A stretch of DNA of 34,363 nucleotides from Anaerolineales bacterium (lineage in GTDB: Bacteria; Chloroflexota; Anaerolineae; Anaerolineales; JABWBV01). Position 1 is the stretch's first letter, and every line of letters starts with the position of its first letter. The position numbers and the translations under genes were made by a program. The notes beneath the pieces are model-generated. The model did not search any database and was not told the DNA's origin. It was given only the letters and a program-made list of their open reading frames with translations. Shown here piece by piece: positions 23,034 through 29,877 of this stretch. The stretch spans positions 1 through 34,363 of the forward strand of contig JACKAX010000035.1 of the NCBI GenBank assembly GCA_020634875.1, read 5' to 3'.

Positions 23034-24230
23034 TTAGCGCAACATGGCGTTGAACCAGGTTGCCAAAGAGGCCATACGTTCATTAACGGCTTCTTCCGGG
23101 GGAGTTCCTTTGATGATATTTTCCCCGACGCCGCCGAAAGCTCTGGCAAACTGATGTTCAATTTTGCTCCAGTAAGCAATCGGACGATAGGAACGGCCCG
23201 CGCGCAGGGAATGCAATACGGATTGGGTCAGTTGGGAGGTGGGAAAGGGAATGCTGTCAAAGGCGTCTACGCGGGAGGGGAAGCGGACGTCTTCGTTGTT
23301 TGCATTCAATTCCTGAGTGTCCTTGCTGACCAGGTAGCGGACAAAATCAACGGAGGCGCGTTCGACTTCGATGGAGAGGCGGGCCTGTTTCCAGATGACC
23401 AGGTGATCACCGCCCACCCACGGCACCCCCGGAACAGGGGCAAACCCCAGATTTTCTTCAAATTCCTTGCTGATCAAGCGGTTGTTAATCCAGGTATAGG
23501 GCAGCCCGCACCCGATAATGGTCACGGCAGCGTCCCCTTGGACAAACATTCCCATCGCCGCATCTTCATCCAGCGGGAGCGGAACTTTTTTCATATACTT
23601 TAAGAGTTCAAAGTATTGGGTGATGGCTTGCATGGAGGCAGGGGTATCAAAAATGGCCCGCTGCCCATCCGTTGAGATGAAGTCCCCATCCGCATCCCAG
23701 ACCCAACTGGCGACATAATGCAGGGTGTCCAGGTGGTCAGGGCTAATGGGCACCAGCCAGGGGTTTTGGATACCGGCTTCACGAAGTTTTTGTAGCGTTT
23801 GGACGAGCGCGGCAAAGTCTGTAAAGGCAGTTTGTTCATCAACCCCGGCCTTTTTGAGCAAATCCTTGCGGTAGCCTAGAATGAAGGTGTACGTCCCCCA
23901 AGGAATCGCCCAGGTTTCTGCGCCGCCGGATTGGGCACTTTGCCAGGCTTGCGGCAGAAAGGCGATGTGGCTGCCCATGGCACGCATTTCCGCGGCGGAA
24001 AAAGGCCGAAGGGCATTCATCCGAAACAGGCTGGTGGCCCAGGTTGAACCCACATGGGAAACATGCGGGCTGTTTTCATGCAGCGCCCAGGAAAGAATTT
24101 GCGGCCAGGCCTCTTCCCACTCAACCACCTCGGTTTTGACCCGGTGCGCGGTTTGCTTTTCATATTTGTGAATGATATTTTCTAACGTGGGGGTAAGTTC
24201 CCCGATGAGCGAAAACAGGATTTCAGCCAT
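23034..24230 (-). CDS. Leaderless solute-binding-protein homologue (SBP family 1, no signal peptide)
   Basis: 398 aa. From residue 2 onward it aligns with the mature part of family-1 sugar-binding proteins: LTPTLENIIHKYEKQTAHRVK, then WAIPWGTYTFILGYRKDLLKKAGVDE, MGMFVQGDAAVTIIGCGLPY and VGGDHLVIWKQA. The usual signal peptide and lipobox are absent. The start is firm: AGGAGGT sits just upstream of the ATG and an in-frame TAG lies four codons before it (24240-24242), so no longer protein is possible. It should be cytoplasmic. The start overlaps the amidohydrolase stop by 8 bp and the GH36 gene follows after 6 bp, so it is a conserved-looking operon member. An intracellular sugar sensor or carrier is possible; transport is unlikely. 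Confidence 0.82.
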   Translation of the reverse strand: MAEILFSLIGELTPTLENIIHKYEKQTAHRVKTEVVEWEEAWPQILSWALHENSPHVSHVGSTWATSLFRMNALRPFSAAEMRAMGSHIAFLPQAWQSAQSGGAETWAIPWGTYTFILGYRKDLLKKAGVDEQTAFTDFAALVQTLQKLREAGIQNPWLVPISPDHLDTLHYVASWVWDADGDFISTDGQRAIFDTPASMQAITQYFELLKYMKKVPLPLDEDAAMGMFVQGDAAVTIIGCGLPYTWINNRLISKEFEENLGFAPVPGVPWVGGDHLVIWKQARLSIEVERASVDFVRYLVSKDTQELNANNEDVRFPSRVDAFDSIPFPTSQLTQSVLHSLRAGRSYRPIAYWSKIEHQFARAFGGVGENIIKGTPPEEAVNERMASLATWFNAMLR

Positions 24231-25263
24231 GTTGACCTCCTAAAATTCGCTCCGCATTCCTTCGGTACACCTTTTCCAAGACTTCATCGGGTAAATACAA
24301 ACCGTAGGCATACCACCTTCCCTGGGCAGGGACAACGGAGGTGTTGTAGTTGAAGTATTCGTCGTCGGTTTCCAGCAAACGGTAGCTCAGGCGATACGCT
24401 TTCACGCTTGGCCCCGCGTCGGACCCGTAGAGAATCCGGTCGGCGTATTGAATGAAAAAGCGGCGGGCGGTGTACGGTTGACGGCCCAGTTCGCCCAAAC
24501 GGGCAGAGATGTCAATAAAATAGTTGGGGCAATCATCGAGCATTTGCCCCACCCAGCCGAGGTTTTCGCCATAACACCCAACGTGCGCGCCGATGAAAGT
24601 TGTTGATGCGTGACGCGTGATGAGTGATTTGAGGCCGTTGAGGATTTCCATAAACGGGGGGAAAGGCGGGCTGGTGAAGGCCCAGTCGGGGTGTGCGCCG
24701 ATCTCTTCCCAACGTTCGTTGGTTTCGTCAATGGGATCGAAAAAGGCGACCGGATCGGCTACGTGGATCATCACGGGCAGGTTCAGCGCACCCGCGGTCT
24801 CCCAAAGCGGCGCGAGGCGGGGATCATCCACTTTGACAAGCGTGCCATGCTGGTCCCGCACGTGGAGGCCAAACGGTTTCCAGATTTTGAGACCTTCCGC
24901 CCCCCAACTTTTTTGCACTTCCAACCGCTTCGCTGCGTACTCCGGGAACGCATCCCCCAATTCTGCCCACTTCCCCCAAGCCACTCCGCCGAAGATCGAA
25001 AACCGTTCCGGCGCGGCCCTTTTGAAATAATCGAGATGCCGTTGAAGAATTTCATCACCCCAGCCCCCATCCAAATCCACGTAATGCGTAACATGCGCGA
25101 TGTCCAACTGCTCGAGCAGTTCCCCGACCGGGCGTTTATCCCATCCCCCGCCAAATGGTTCCGCCAGGTGATTGTGGGCGTCAATGACCGGGAAACGCGG
25201 CGTGTCCACCTGCGTGGTTTTCGTGACAAGTTGGGAGGTGGGGCGAAAGTTTTGGAGGAGCAT
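24223..25263 (-). CDS. Amidohydrolase-2 family metal-dependent hydrolase
   Basis: 346 aa TIM-barrel hydrolase. Metal ligands: the HxH pair His30 and His32 in VIDAHNHL, the Lys region GLKIWKPFG, His in MIHVADP, His in FIGAHVG, and the final Asp in ILYGSDAG. The family includes decarboxylases and sugar-lactone hydrolases; the substrate cannot be told. In a sugar island a lactonase or deacylase role fits, but no sugar dehydrogenase is seen. It is cotranscribed with the leaderless binding-protein homologue (8-bp overlap) and lies downstream of a repeat block. The ATG is preceded by CTCCCCC and no Shine-Dalgarno; a later start cannot be excluded because the first 25 residues show no family match. 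Confidence 0.8.
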   Translation of the reverse strand: MLLQNFRPTSQLVTKTTQVDTPRFPVIDAHNHLAEPFGGGWDKRPVGELLEQLDIAHVTHYVDLDGGWGDEILQRHLDYFKRAAPERFSIFGGVAWGKWAELGDAFPEYAAKRLEVQKSWGAEGLKIWKPFGLHVRDQHGTLVKVDDPRLAPLWETAGALNLPVMIHVADPVAFFDPIDETNERWEEIGAHPDWAFTSPPFPPFMEILNGLKSLITRHASTTFIGAHVGCYGENLGWVGQMLDDCPNYFIDISARLGELGRQPYTARRFFIQYADRILYGSDAGPSVKAYRLSYRLLETDDEYFNYNTSVVPAQGRWYAYGLYLPDEVLEKVYRRNAERILGGQHG

Positions 25264-25268
25264 GGGGG

Positions 25269-25310
25269 AGTGATGAGTGATGAAGTGATAAGTAACGAGT
25301 AATGTCTAAT
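25269..25310. repeat. STRR heptamer tract upstream of the amidohydrolase gene
   Basis: Six degenerate heptamers, including GTGATGA, GTGATAA, GTAACGA and GTAATGT, directly followed by a REP-like element; starts 6 bp upstream of the minus-strand ATG. Confidence 0.65.
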
Positions 25311-25315
25311 GTGGA

Positions 25316-25383
25316 GCACCCTGAGCGGAGCGGGAAAATACCTGGCGCACGATGAATCTATGTCCAGCGCAGTCGAAGGGTGC
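25316..25383. repeat. REP-like inverted pair, copy 4 (68 bp)
   Basis: Left arm GCACCCTGAGCGGAGCGG, right arm CAGTCGAAGGGTGC. Arms are nearly identical to copy 1 while the middle sequence differs. Confidence 0.72.
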
Positions 25384-25419
25384 GTGTGGGGAGTACGGGG
25401 CGGGACGTGGGCCAGCCCC

Positions 25420-25440
25420 GCATTCTGAGCGGAGGAATGC
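25420..25440. repeat. Minimal REP-like hairpin (21 bp)
   Basis: GCATTC-TGAGCGGAG-GAATGC: a 6-bp stem around the TGAGCGGAG core of the family. The rest of 25264-25478 shows no gene. Confidence 0.6.
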
Positions 25441-25478
25441 TGCGTTTTGCAATTTACGTTCTACGTTTTCTCCGTTTC

Positions 25479-26258
25479 TCACGCCAGCAAAATGTTAATG
25501 TCTTTCTCCTGCAGAGCCTGGATAAATGCCTGATCGGTTTCGTGATCCGTGATCAGGGTGTGAATTTTTTCGAGGGGGGCGAGAAGTACGGTCGCGGTAC
25601 GGCCAAATTTGGTGTGATCGGCCACGATGATGATTTCGCGCCCGGAGTTCAAGATGGCGCGGTCGGTCAGCGTTTCGGGGAGATATTCATTCGTCAGCCC
25701 TTCGGGGGTAATCGCCCGTGTGCCCATAAACACCTTGTCGGCGCGAACTTCGGCGAGGGCTTGTTCGGTGAGATGCCCGATGAATGAAAGTTCCGTCTCT
25801 CGCAGCATCCCACCCAAACAGATGAGGGTATTATCCGTGCCGCTCAACAGATTGAGTACGGGCAGGGAATTGGTGAGGATCGTCAGATTTGTGCGCTCAC
25901 GCAGAGCGCGGGCCACTTCAAGCACGGTTGTCCCAGAGCCGAGGAAGATCGTTTCGCGCGGGCGCACAAGTTCTGCTGCAACACGGCCAATACGAGTTTT
26001 TTCTGTTGGCTGTTCGTTTTTACGTTCGAGGATAGGGAGTTCGGGTGGCGTTTCCAGTAGGGCAATGGCGCCTCCGTGAACACGCTGAATTTTTTGCTGC
26101 ACGGCGAGCGCATCTAGGTCACGGCGGGCAGTTGCCTCGCTCACGGCAAACTGCTCAACGATTTCCGCCACCGTCAAACGTTGACGCTGTTCGATGAGAT
26201 CAAGAATTTGGCGTTGACGATCTGTACCAGAGAGAAAGGAAAGTTGCGTATCACTCAT
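25479..26258 (-). CDS. DeoR/GlpR-family transcriptional repressor
   Basis: 259 aa, normal family length. The N-terminal winged helix-turn-helix (about 14-66) shows RQRQILDLIEQRQRLTVAEI and the DeoR signature ATARRDLDALAVQQKIQRVHGGA. The C-terminal sensor domain has the ISOCOT fold: TIFLGSGTTVLEVARAL, LTILTNSLPVLNLL, FMGTRAITPEGLTNEYLPE and EIIIVADHTKFG. DeoR proteins typically sense a phosphorylated sugar and repress the neighbouring catabolic operon. It is the first gene of the sugar island, 215 bp upstream of the amidohydrolase, and divergent from the M28 peptidase gene. A weak inverted repeat ATCAA-N8-TTGAT upstream (26284-26301) could be an operator. Confidence 0.92.
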   Translation of the reverse strand: MSDTQLSFLSGTDRQRQILDLIEQRQRLTVAEIVEQFAVSEATARRDLDALAVQQKIQRVHGGAIALLETPPELPILERKNEQPTEKTRIGRVAAELVRPRETIFLGSGTTVLEVARALRERTNLTILTNSLPVLNLLSGTDNTLICLGGMLRETELSFIGHLTEQALAEVRADKVFMGTRAITPEGLTNEYLPETLTDRAILNSGREIIIVADHTKFGRTATVLLAPLEKIHTLITDHETDQAFIQALQEKDINILLA

Positions 26259-26351
26259 AATCGCTCACAAACAATCATAAACCATCAAGATTTTATTTGA
26301 TTTTTGCGACGAATTCAATAGGGAATTTTTAGCACTTCCGTTTTTGATGGG

Positions 26352-26398
26352 AAATTCAGGCTAATCCCGTTAATTACGGGAGAGCCGGAATTTTTTTT
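26352..26398 (+). terminator. Hairpin plus T8 in the DeoR-M28 intergenic region
   Basis: Three stacked stems: AAATTC/GAATTT, GGCT/AGCC and CCCGT/ACGGG around a TAATT loop, ending in eight T. On the plus strand it has the form of an intrinsic terminator, yet no plus-strand gene lies upstream; it could be an attenuator of the M28 transcript or the end of a short RNA. A TTGACA begins in the T-run (26397-26402). Confidence 0.6.
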
Positions 26399-26447
26399 GA
26401 CAGCTCGATGCTTTTATCAATGTTTTCTCTACTCCATTTGAGTAATT

Positions 26448-26558
26448 GCCCCCAAGACGGGGCGGGTGTCCTTATCAACTTGGGACACCTGCCCCTTTGC
26501 GAAGTCGGGAACTCCTATGATCCTCATGAAGCCGGGAGGCCATTTTTAGGAGAATTCC
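26448..26558 (+). promoter_or_regulatory. Structured 5' leader of the M28 peptidase gene
   Basis: A 13-bp stem with one G-U (26459-26471 with 26483-26495) competes with two alternatives: GCCCC/GGGGC (26448-26452 with 26459-26463) and CCCAAG/CTTGGG (26451-26456 with 26479-26484). Further down, CTCCTA (26512-26517) is fully complementary to the Shine-Dalgarno TAGGAG (26547-26552). No known riboswitch class could be assigned. Confidence 0.5.
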
Positions 26559-29500
26559 ATGTTTCGTCGTTCTTACATTCTTATCTTGCTATTTGCGTTT
26601 CTCCTCTCTGCTGGACAGGCACACGCAAACCACGTTTCGGGCAACGCAAAAGCCCTGCTTCAGGTTTTCATCCCCACCTCGGATGACCTCGCTCGTTTTG
26701 ATGTCACTGGCTTTCCTGTTTTTGTCCGTCTGGATGGGGACCGAGTCACCTCCTCCCTCCTTACTGGTGTTGGGGTCGCCGAATTCCCCGTATTGGATAA
26801 AGCCGGTTTGCGCTATATCGTTCTCGACACCGACCTTGCTGGACAGACGTACTACTTTGTCTCCTTGATGCCACATCAGACCGCGCCTGCTTGGGCGAAT
26901 TATGGCGAAGTCCTCTTACGTGATGGTGAAGACCTGCTTCTACGAATGACCTCTTTCCAGGCAGAAGCCCTCGCCCAAACCGGAGTCAAACTCCGCGCCC
27001 TCACGCTAACCCCCAAACCTCTGACCTCCACGCACGCGGTCTCTTTCCCCTCGGTCGTGAATCCTGACCCCACCATTCAAACCATGATTGATCAGGCCAC
27101 AACCGCCGCCATCCAAAACTATACTGGCGGCATCAGTGGTGTCTGGCCCGTGATTATCGGCGGCAGTTCCTACACCATCGCCACCCGCAACACCTATACC
27201 GGCACTCCCATCCAAAAAGCCACCCAATATGTGGGCGAACACCTCACTGCGTTGGGGCTGGATGTCACCTATCACCAATGGGGTGGGGTTACCTACCCGA
27301 ACGTTATCGGCGAACTGCCTGGGCAGGTCAACCCGGATGATATTTACATTATCGGCGCACATCTTGACGATATGCCTTCCGGCTCTCTCGCCCCCGGCGC
27401 GGACGATAACGGGAGTGGGTCCGTCGCCACGCTTCTCGCCGCTGACATCTTCACCCAATACAACTGGGGTTGCACTTTGCGTTTTGCGTTTTGGACGGGC
27501 GAAGAACAGGGTTTGCTCGGCAGTGCCGCCTACGCCCAACAAGCCTACAACACCGGTGAAAATATCCTTGGGTACCTCAACATGGACATGATCGCCTGGA
27601 ATACCGCCGGAAGCAACCCGGACATTGATCTCCACGCCAAATCTACTCTCCCCGCCACGGTCAGCCTGGCCCAACTTTATGCCGATGTGGTAGATGCGTA
27701 CAATCTCAACCTCATCCCGCAAATAATCACCAGTGGCACCGGAGCCAGCGACCATGCCTCCTTTTGGAATTACGGTTTCACCTCCATTCTGGCCATCGAA
27801 GATTATTACGGCACAGGCGATTTCAATCCGAACTATCACACCACGGCTGATAACATGGCAAATATCCAGGATTGGGCCTATTACACTGACTTTGTTAAAG
27901 CCTCCTTGGCAACCTTCGCCCACATGACTAATTGCCTGATCCCCAATGGTCTCGGTGCGGTAGATGGGCATGTCACTGCCGCGGATGGTGGTGCGCCCGT
28001 AGCGGAGGCCACTGTTATCGCGGAAAACGCGGGAGGACAGCCTTTCTCCACGACCACGGATGCGAGCGGTTACTACACCCGCACGCTGATTGCCGATGTG
28101 TACACTGTCACTGCCTCGGCTTACGGCTACCTGCCAACTACGTTGTCCGGCGTGACTATCGTAACCGACACGGTGACAACCGCTGACTTACAACTTGCCA
28201 CTGCCCCGACCTACGTTGTGTCAGGATATGTGCTGGAAACCGGAACCGGAAATCCCCTCTTGGCTCAGGTGGAAGTGCTGGATGCCCCTGCCCCCGCGGT
28301 GTGGAGTGATCCTGCCACCGGGTACTACTCCATCACCCTGCCCCTTGGCGTATACACCCTCCAGGCCACCGCAGAGTCACACCATAACGACCAACATAGT
28401 GTCAGTGTCAATCAGAATCTAACCCAGGACTTCTCCCTTGATCCCCTCGCCTGCATCCTCCTTGTGGATGATGATAACAACGCCCCCGATGTGCGCCTTT
28501 ACTACACTGCCGCTTTGGACGCATTGGGTTACAGCTATGATGTTTTTGACGTGGGAGGAGGTGGGGGGAACGGCCCTGAACTTGACGGTTTGCAGGGCTA
28601 CCCGCATATCCTTTGGTTTTCTGGCGATAAATACGGCGATTCCGCCGGACCCAACGGAACTGACGAAACCATCCTCGCCACATACCTGGATGCGGGCGGG
28701 CATTTATACCTCTCCGCACAGGATTATCTCTATGATTTTGGCCTGACCTCTTTTGGACAAAATTACCTGGGTATTGGTAGCTTTATCGAAGATGGCGGTA
28801 ATGCCACCATCAAATATGGTGTCGCAGGTGATCCGATTGGCGGTGGATTTGGCCCTTATCCACTCACCTATCCCGCAGGCTTTTCCGATTATGCGGACGC
28901 TGTTAACCCCGGTGCTTCGACCTCGGTCGCTTTCCGTACTAGTGCAGCCGGTGGGAACAATCTCGACCTTGATAAAACGAATGGAACGTGGAAAACCACT
29001 TTCTTCGGCACAGCCTGGGAAACCATCTATGTCAACAATGCCAGCAATGGTGAACAAGTCCTCGGACAAATTCTGGACTGGTTTGGCGGGTGTGAACAAA
29101 TCCCCGAAATCACCATTTCCCCTGCCCAACTCACGGCTGAACTTGCTACAAACACCACTACCGAACAAACGCTCGATATCGGCAATGTGGGCACAGGATC
29201 CCTCTCCTGGAGCGTGACCGAAGTCCCTTCTGTTCCCTGGTTGGATGAAACCCCCTCTAGCGGAGGTGTCGTGCCTGGGCAAACGGCGTCCGTCACGGTT
29301 GCGTTTGACGCTTCCGGCCTGGCGGCTAGCTATTACACCACTACTTTGCAAATCACTAGCAATGACACCGATGAACCGTTAATTGAAATCCCGGTTATTT
29401 TGACGGTTTACAGCCTATGCAATTCCCCCGCCGAGCTGAATTTCGCGTGGGAGCCGTTGACGCCCTGGGTGGGTACTCCGGTCACTTTCACTGCCAGTGT

Positions 29501-29738
29501 CACCGGCACCGAACCAATCACCCTCACATGGGACTTCGGTGACGGAGTGGCTGGTGCAGGTCTGATGGTCACCCACACATTTACCGAAACCGGAAACTTT
29601 ACCGTTACTCTTACTGCAACAAATGCTTGTGGGGGAGCGACCATTTCACATCCTCTAACTGTGGATGTTGAACCCCCTCCTCCATCTACATGGACGATCT
29701 ATTTGCCGGTGGTTATTTGTTCAGGAACTGAGCAATAA
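26559..29738 (+). CDS. Secreted M28 metallopeptidase with carboxypeptidase-regulatory-like and PKD domains
   Basis: 1059 aa. Signal peptide 1-23. Zinc peptidase domain about 160-460 with the full M28 set: His268 (GAHLDD), Asp283 (GADDNGSGS), catalytic Glu315 and ligand Glu316 (TGEEQGLLGS), Asp343 (NMDMIAW), His427 (YHTTADN). These bind two zinc ions in aminopeptidases. Next come two carboxypeptidase-regulatory-like beta domains (about 467-625) and a region starting ILLVDDDNNAPD that resembles domains of secreted proteases. An Ig-like segment (TEQTLDIGNVGTGSLSW) and a PKD domain (WDFGDG near 990) follow. The C-terminus carries TIYLPVVI (1046-1053). Likely an extracellular peptidase. Shine-Dalgarno TAGGAG with 6-bp spacing; structured leader upstream; terminator downstream. 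Confidence 0.9.
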   Translation: MFRRSYILILLFAFLLSAGQAHANHVSGNAKALLQVFIPTSDDLARFDVTGFPVFVRLDGDRVTSSLLTGVGVAEFPVLDKAGLRYIVLDTDLAGQTYYFVSLMPHQTAPAWANYGEVLLRDGEDLLLRMTSFQAEALAQTGVKLRALTLTPKPLTSTHAVSFPSVVNPDPTIQTMIDQATTAAIQNYTGGISGVWPVIIGGSSYTIATRNTYTGTPIQKATQYVGEHLTALGLDVTYHQWGGVTYPNVIGELPGQVNPDDIYIIGAHLDDMPSGSLAPGADDNGSGSVATLLAADIFTQYNWGCTLRFAFWTGEEQGLLGSAAYAQQAYNTGENILGYLNMDMIAWNTAGSNPDIDLHAKSTLPATVSLAQLYADVVDAYNLNLIPQIITSGTGASDHASFWNYGFTSILAIEDYYGTGDFNPNYHTTADNMANIQDWAYYTDFVKASLATFAHMTNCLIPNGLGAVDGHVTAADGGAPVAEATVIAENAGGQPFSTTTDASGYYTRTLIADVYTVTASAYGYLPTTLSGVTIVTDTVTTADLQLATAPTYVVSGYVLETGTGNPLLAQVEVLDAPAPAVWSDPATGYYSITLPLGVYTLQATAESHHNDQHSVSVNQNLTQDFSLDPLACILLVDDDNNAPDVRLYYTAALDALGYSYDVFDVGGGGGNGPELDGLQGYPHILWFSGDKYGDSAGPNGTDETILATYLDAGGHLYLSAQDYLYDFGLTSFGQNYLGIGSFIEDGGNATIKYGVAGDPIGGGFGPYPLTYPAGFSDYADAVNPGASTSVAFRTSAAGGNNLDLDKTNGTWKTTFFGTAWETIYVNNASNGEQVLGQILDWFGGCEQIPEITISPAQLTAELATNTTTEQTLDIGNVGTGSLSWSVTEVPSVPWLDETPSSGGVVPGQTASVTVAFDASGLAASYYTTTLQITSNDTDEPLIEIPVILTVYSLCNSPAELNFAWEPLTPWVGTPVTFTASVTGTEPITLTWDFGDGVAGAGLMVTHTFTETGNFTVTLTATNACGGATISHPLTVDVEPPPPSTWTIYLPVVICSGTEQ

Positions 29739-29759
29739 CAAGCGTAGTAAGACCAAAAT

Positions 29760-29797
29760 AAAAAGAGGTGGGTAGTGTGCGCTGCCCACCTCTTTTT
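29760..29797. terminator. Bidirectional intrinsic terminator between convergent genes
   Basis: AAAAAGAGGTGGGTAG stem with CTGCCCACCTC and TTTTTT. The loop is 6 nt and one G-U pair is included. It serves the M28 gene on the plus strand and the diguanylate cyclase gene on the minus strand. Confidence 0.85.
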
Positions 29798-29877
29798 TGC
29801 CTCATACTGTCCAAAAGGTGGATTGGTCTTTTGGGGATAATTTCTATCCTGGCAGATGAACCTGAAAAATTGATGTT

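Noticed and set aside
24600..24627. Four TGCGTGA/TGAGTGA-like heptamers inside the amidohydrolase gene
   Set aside because: The encoded stretch LKSLITRHASTTFIGAHVG fits the family without extra residues, so ordinary coding sequence explains it.
26448..26558. Possible c-di-GMP-I (GEMM) riboswitch before the M28 gene, suggested by GCGAAGTC and AAGCCGGGAGGCC
   Set aside because: The stem that should join these two parts does not pair, and the conserved 5' half with its GNRA-capped hairpin is missing. Kept only as an unassigned structured leader.
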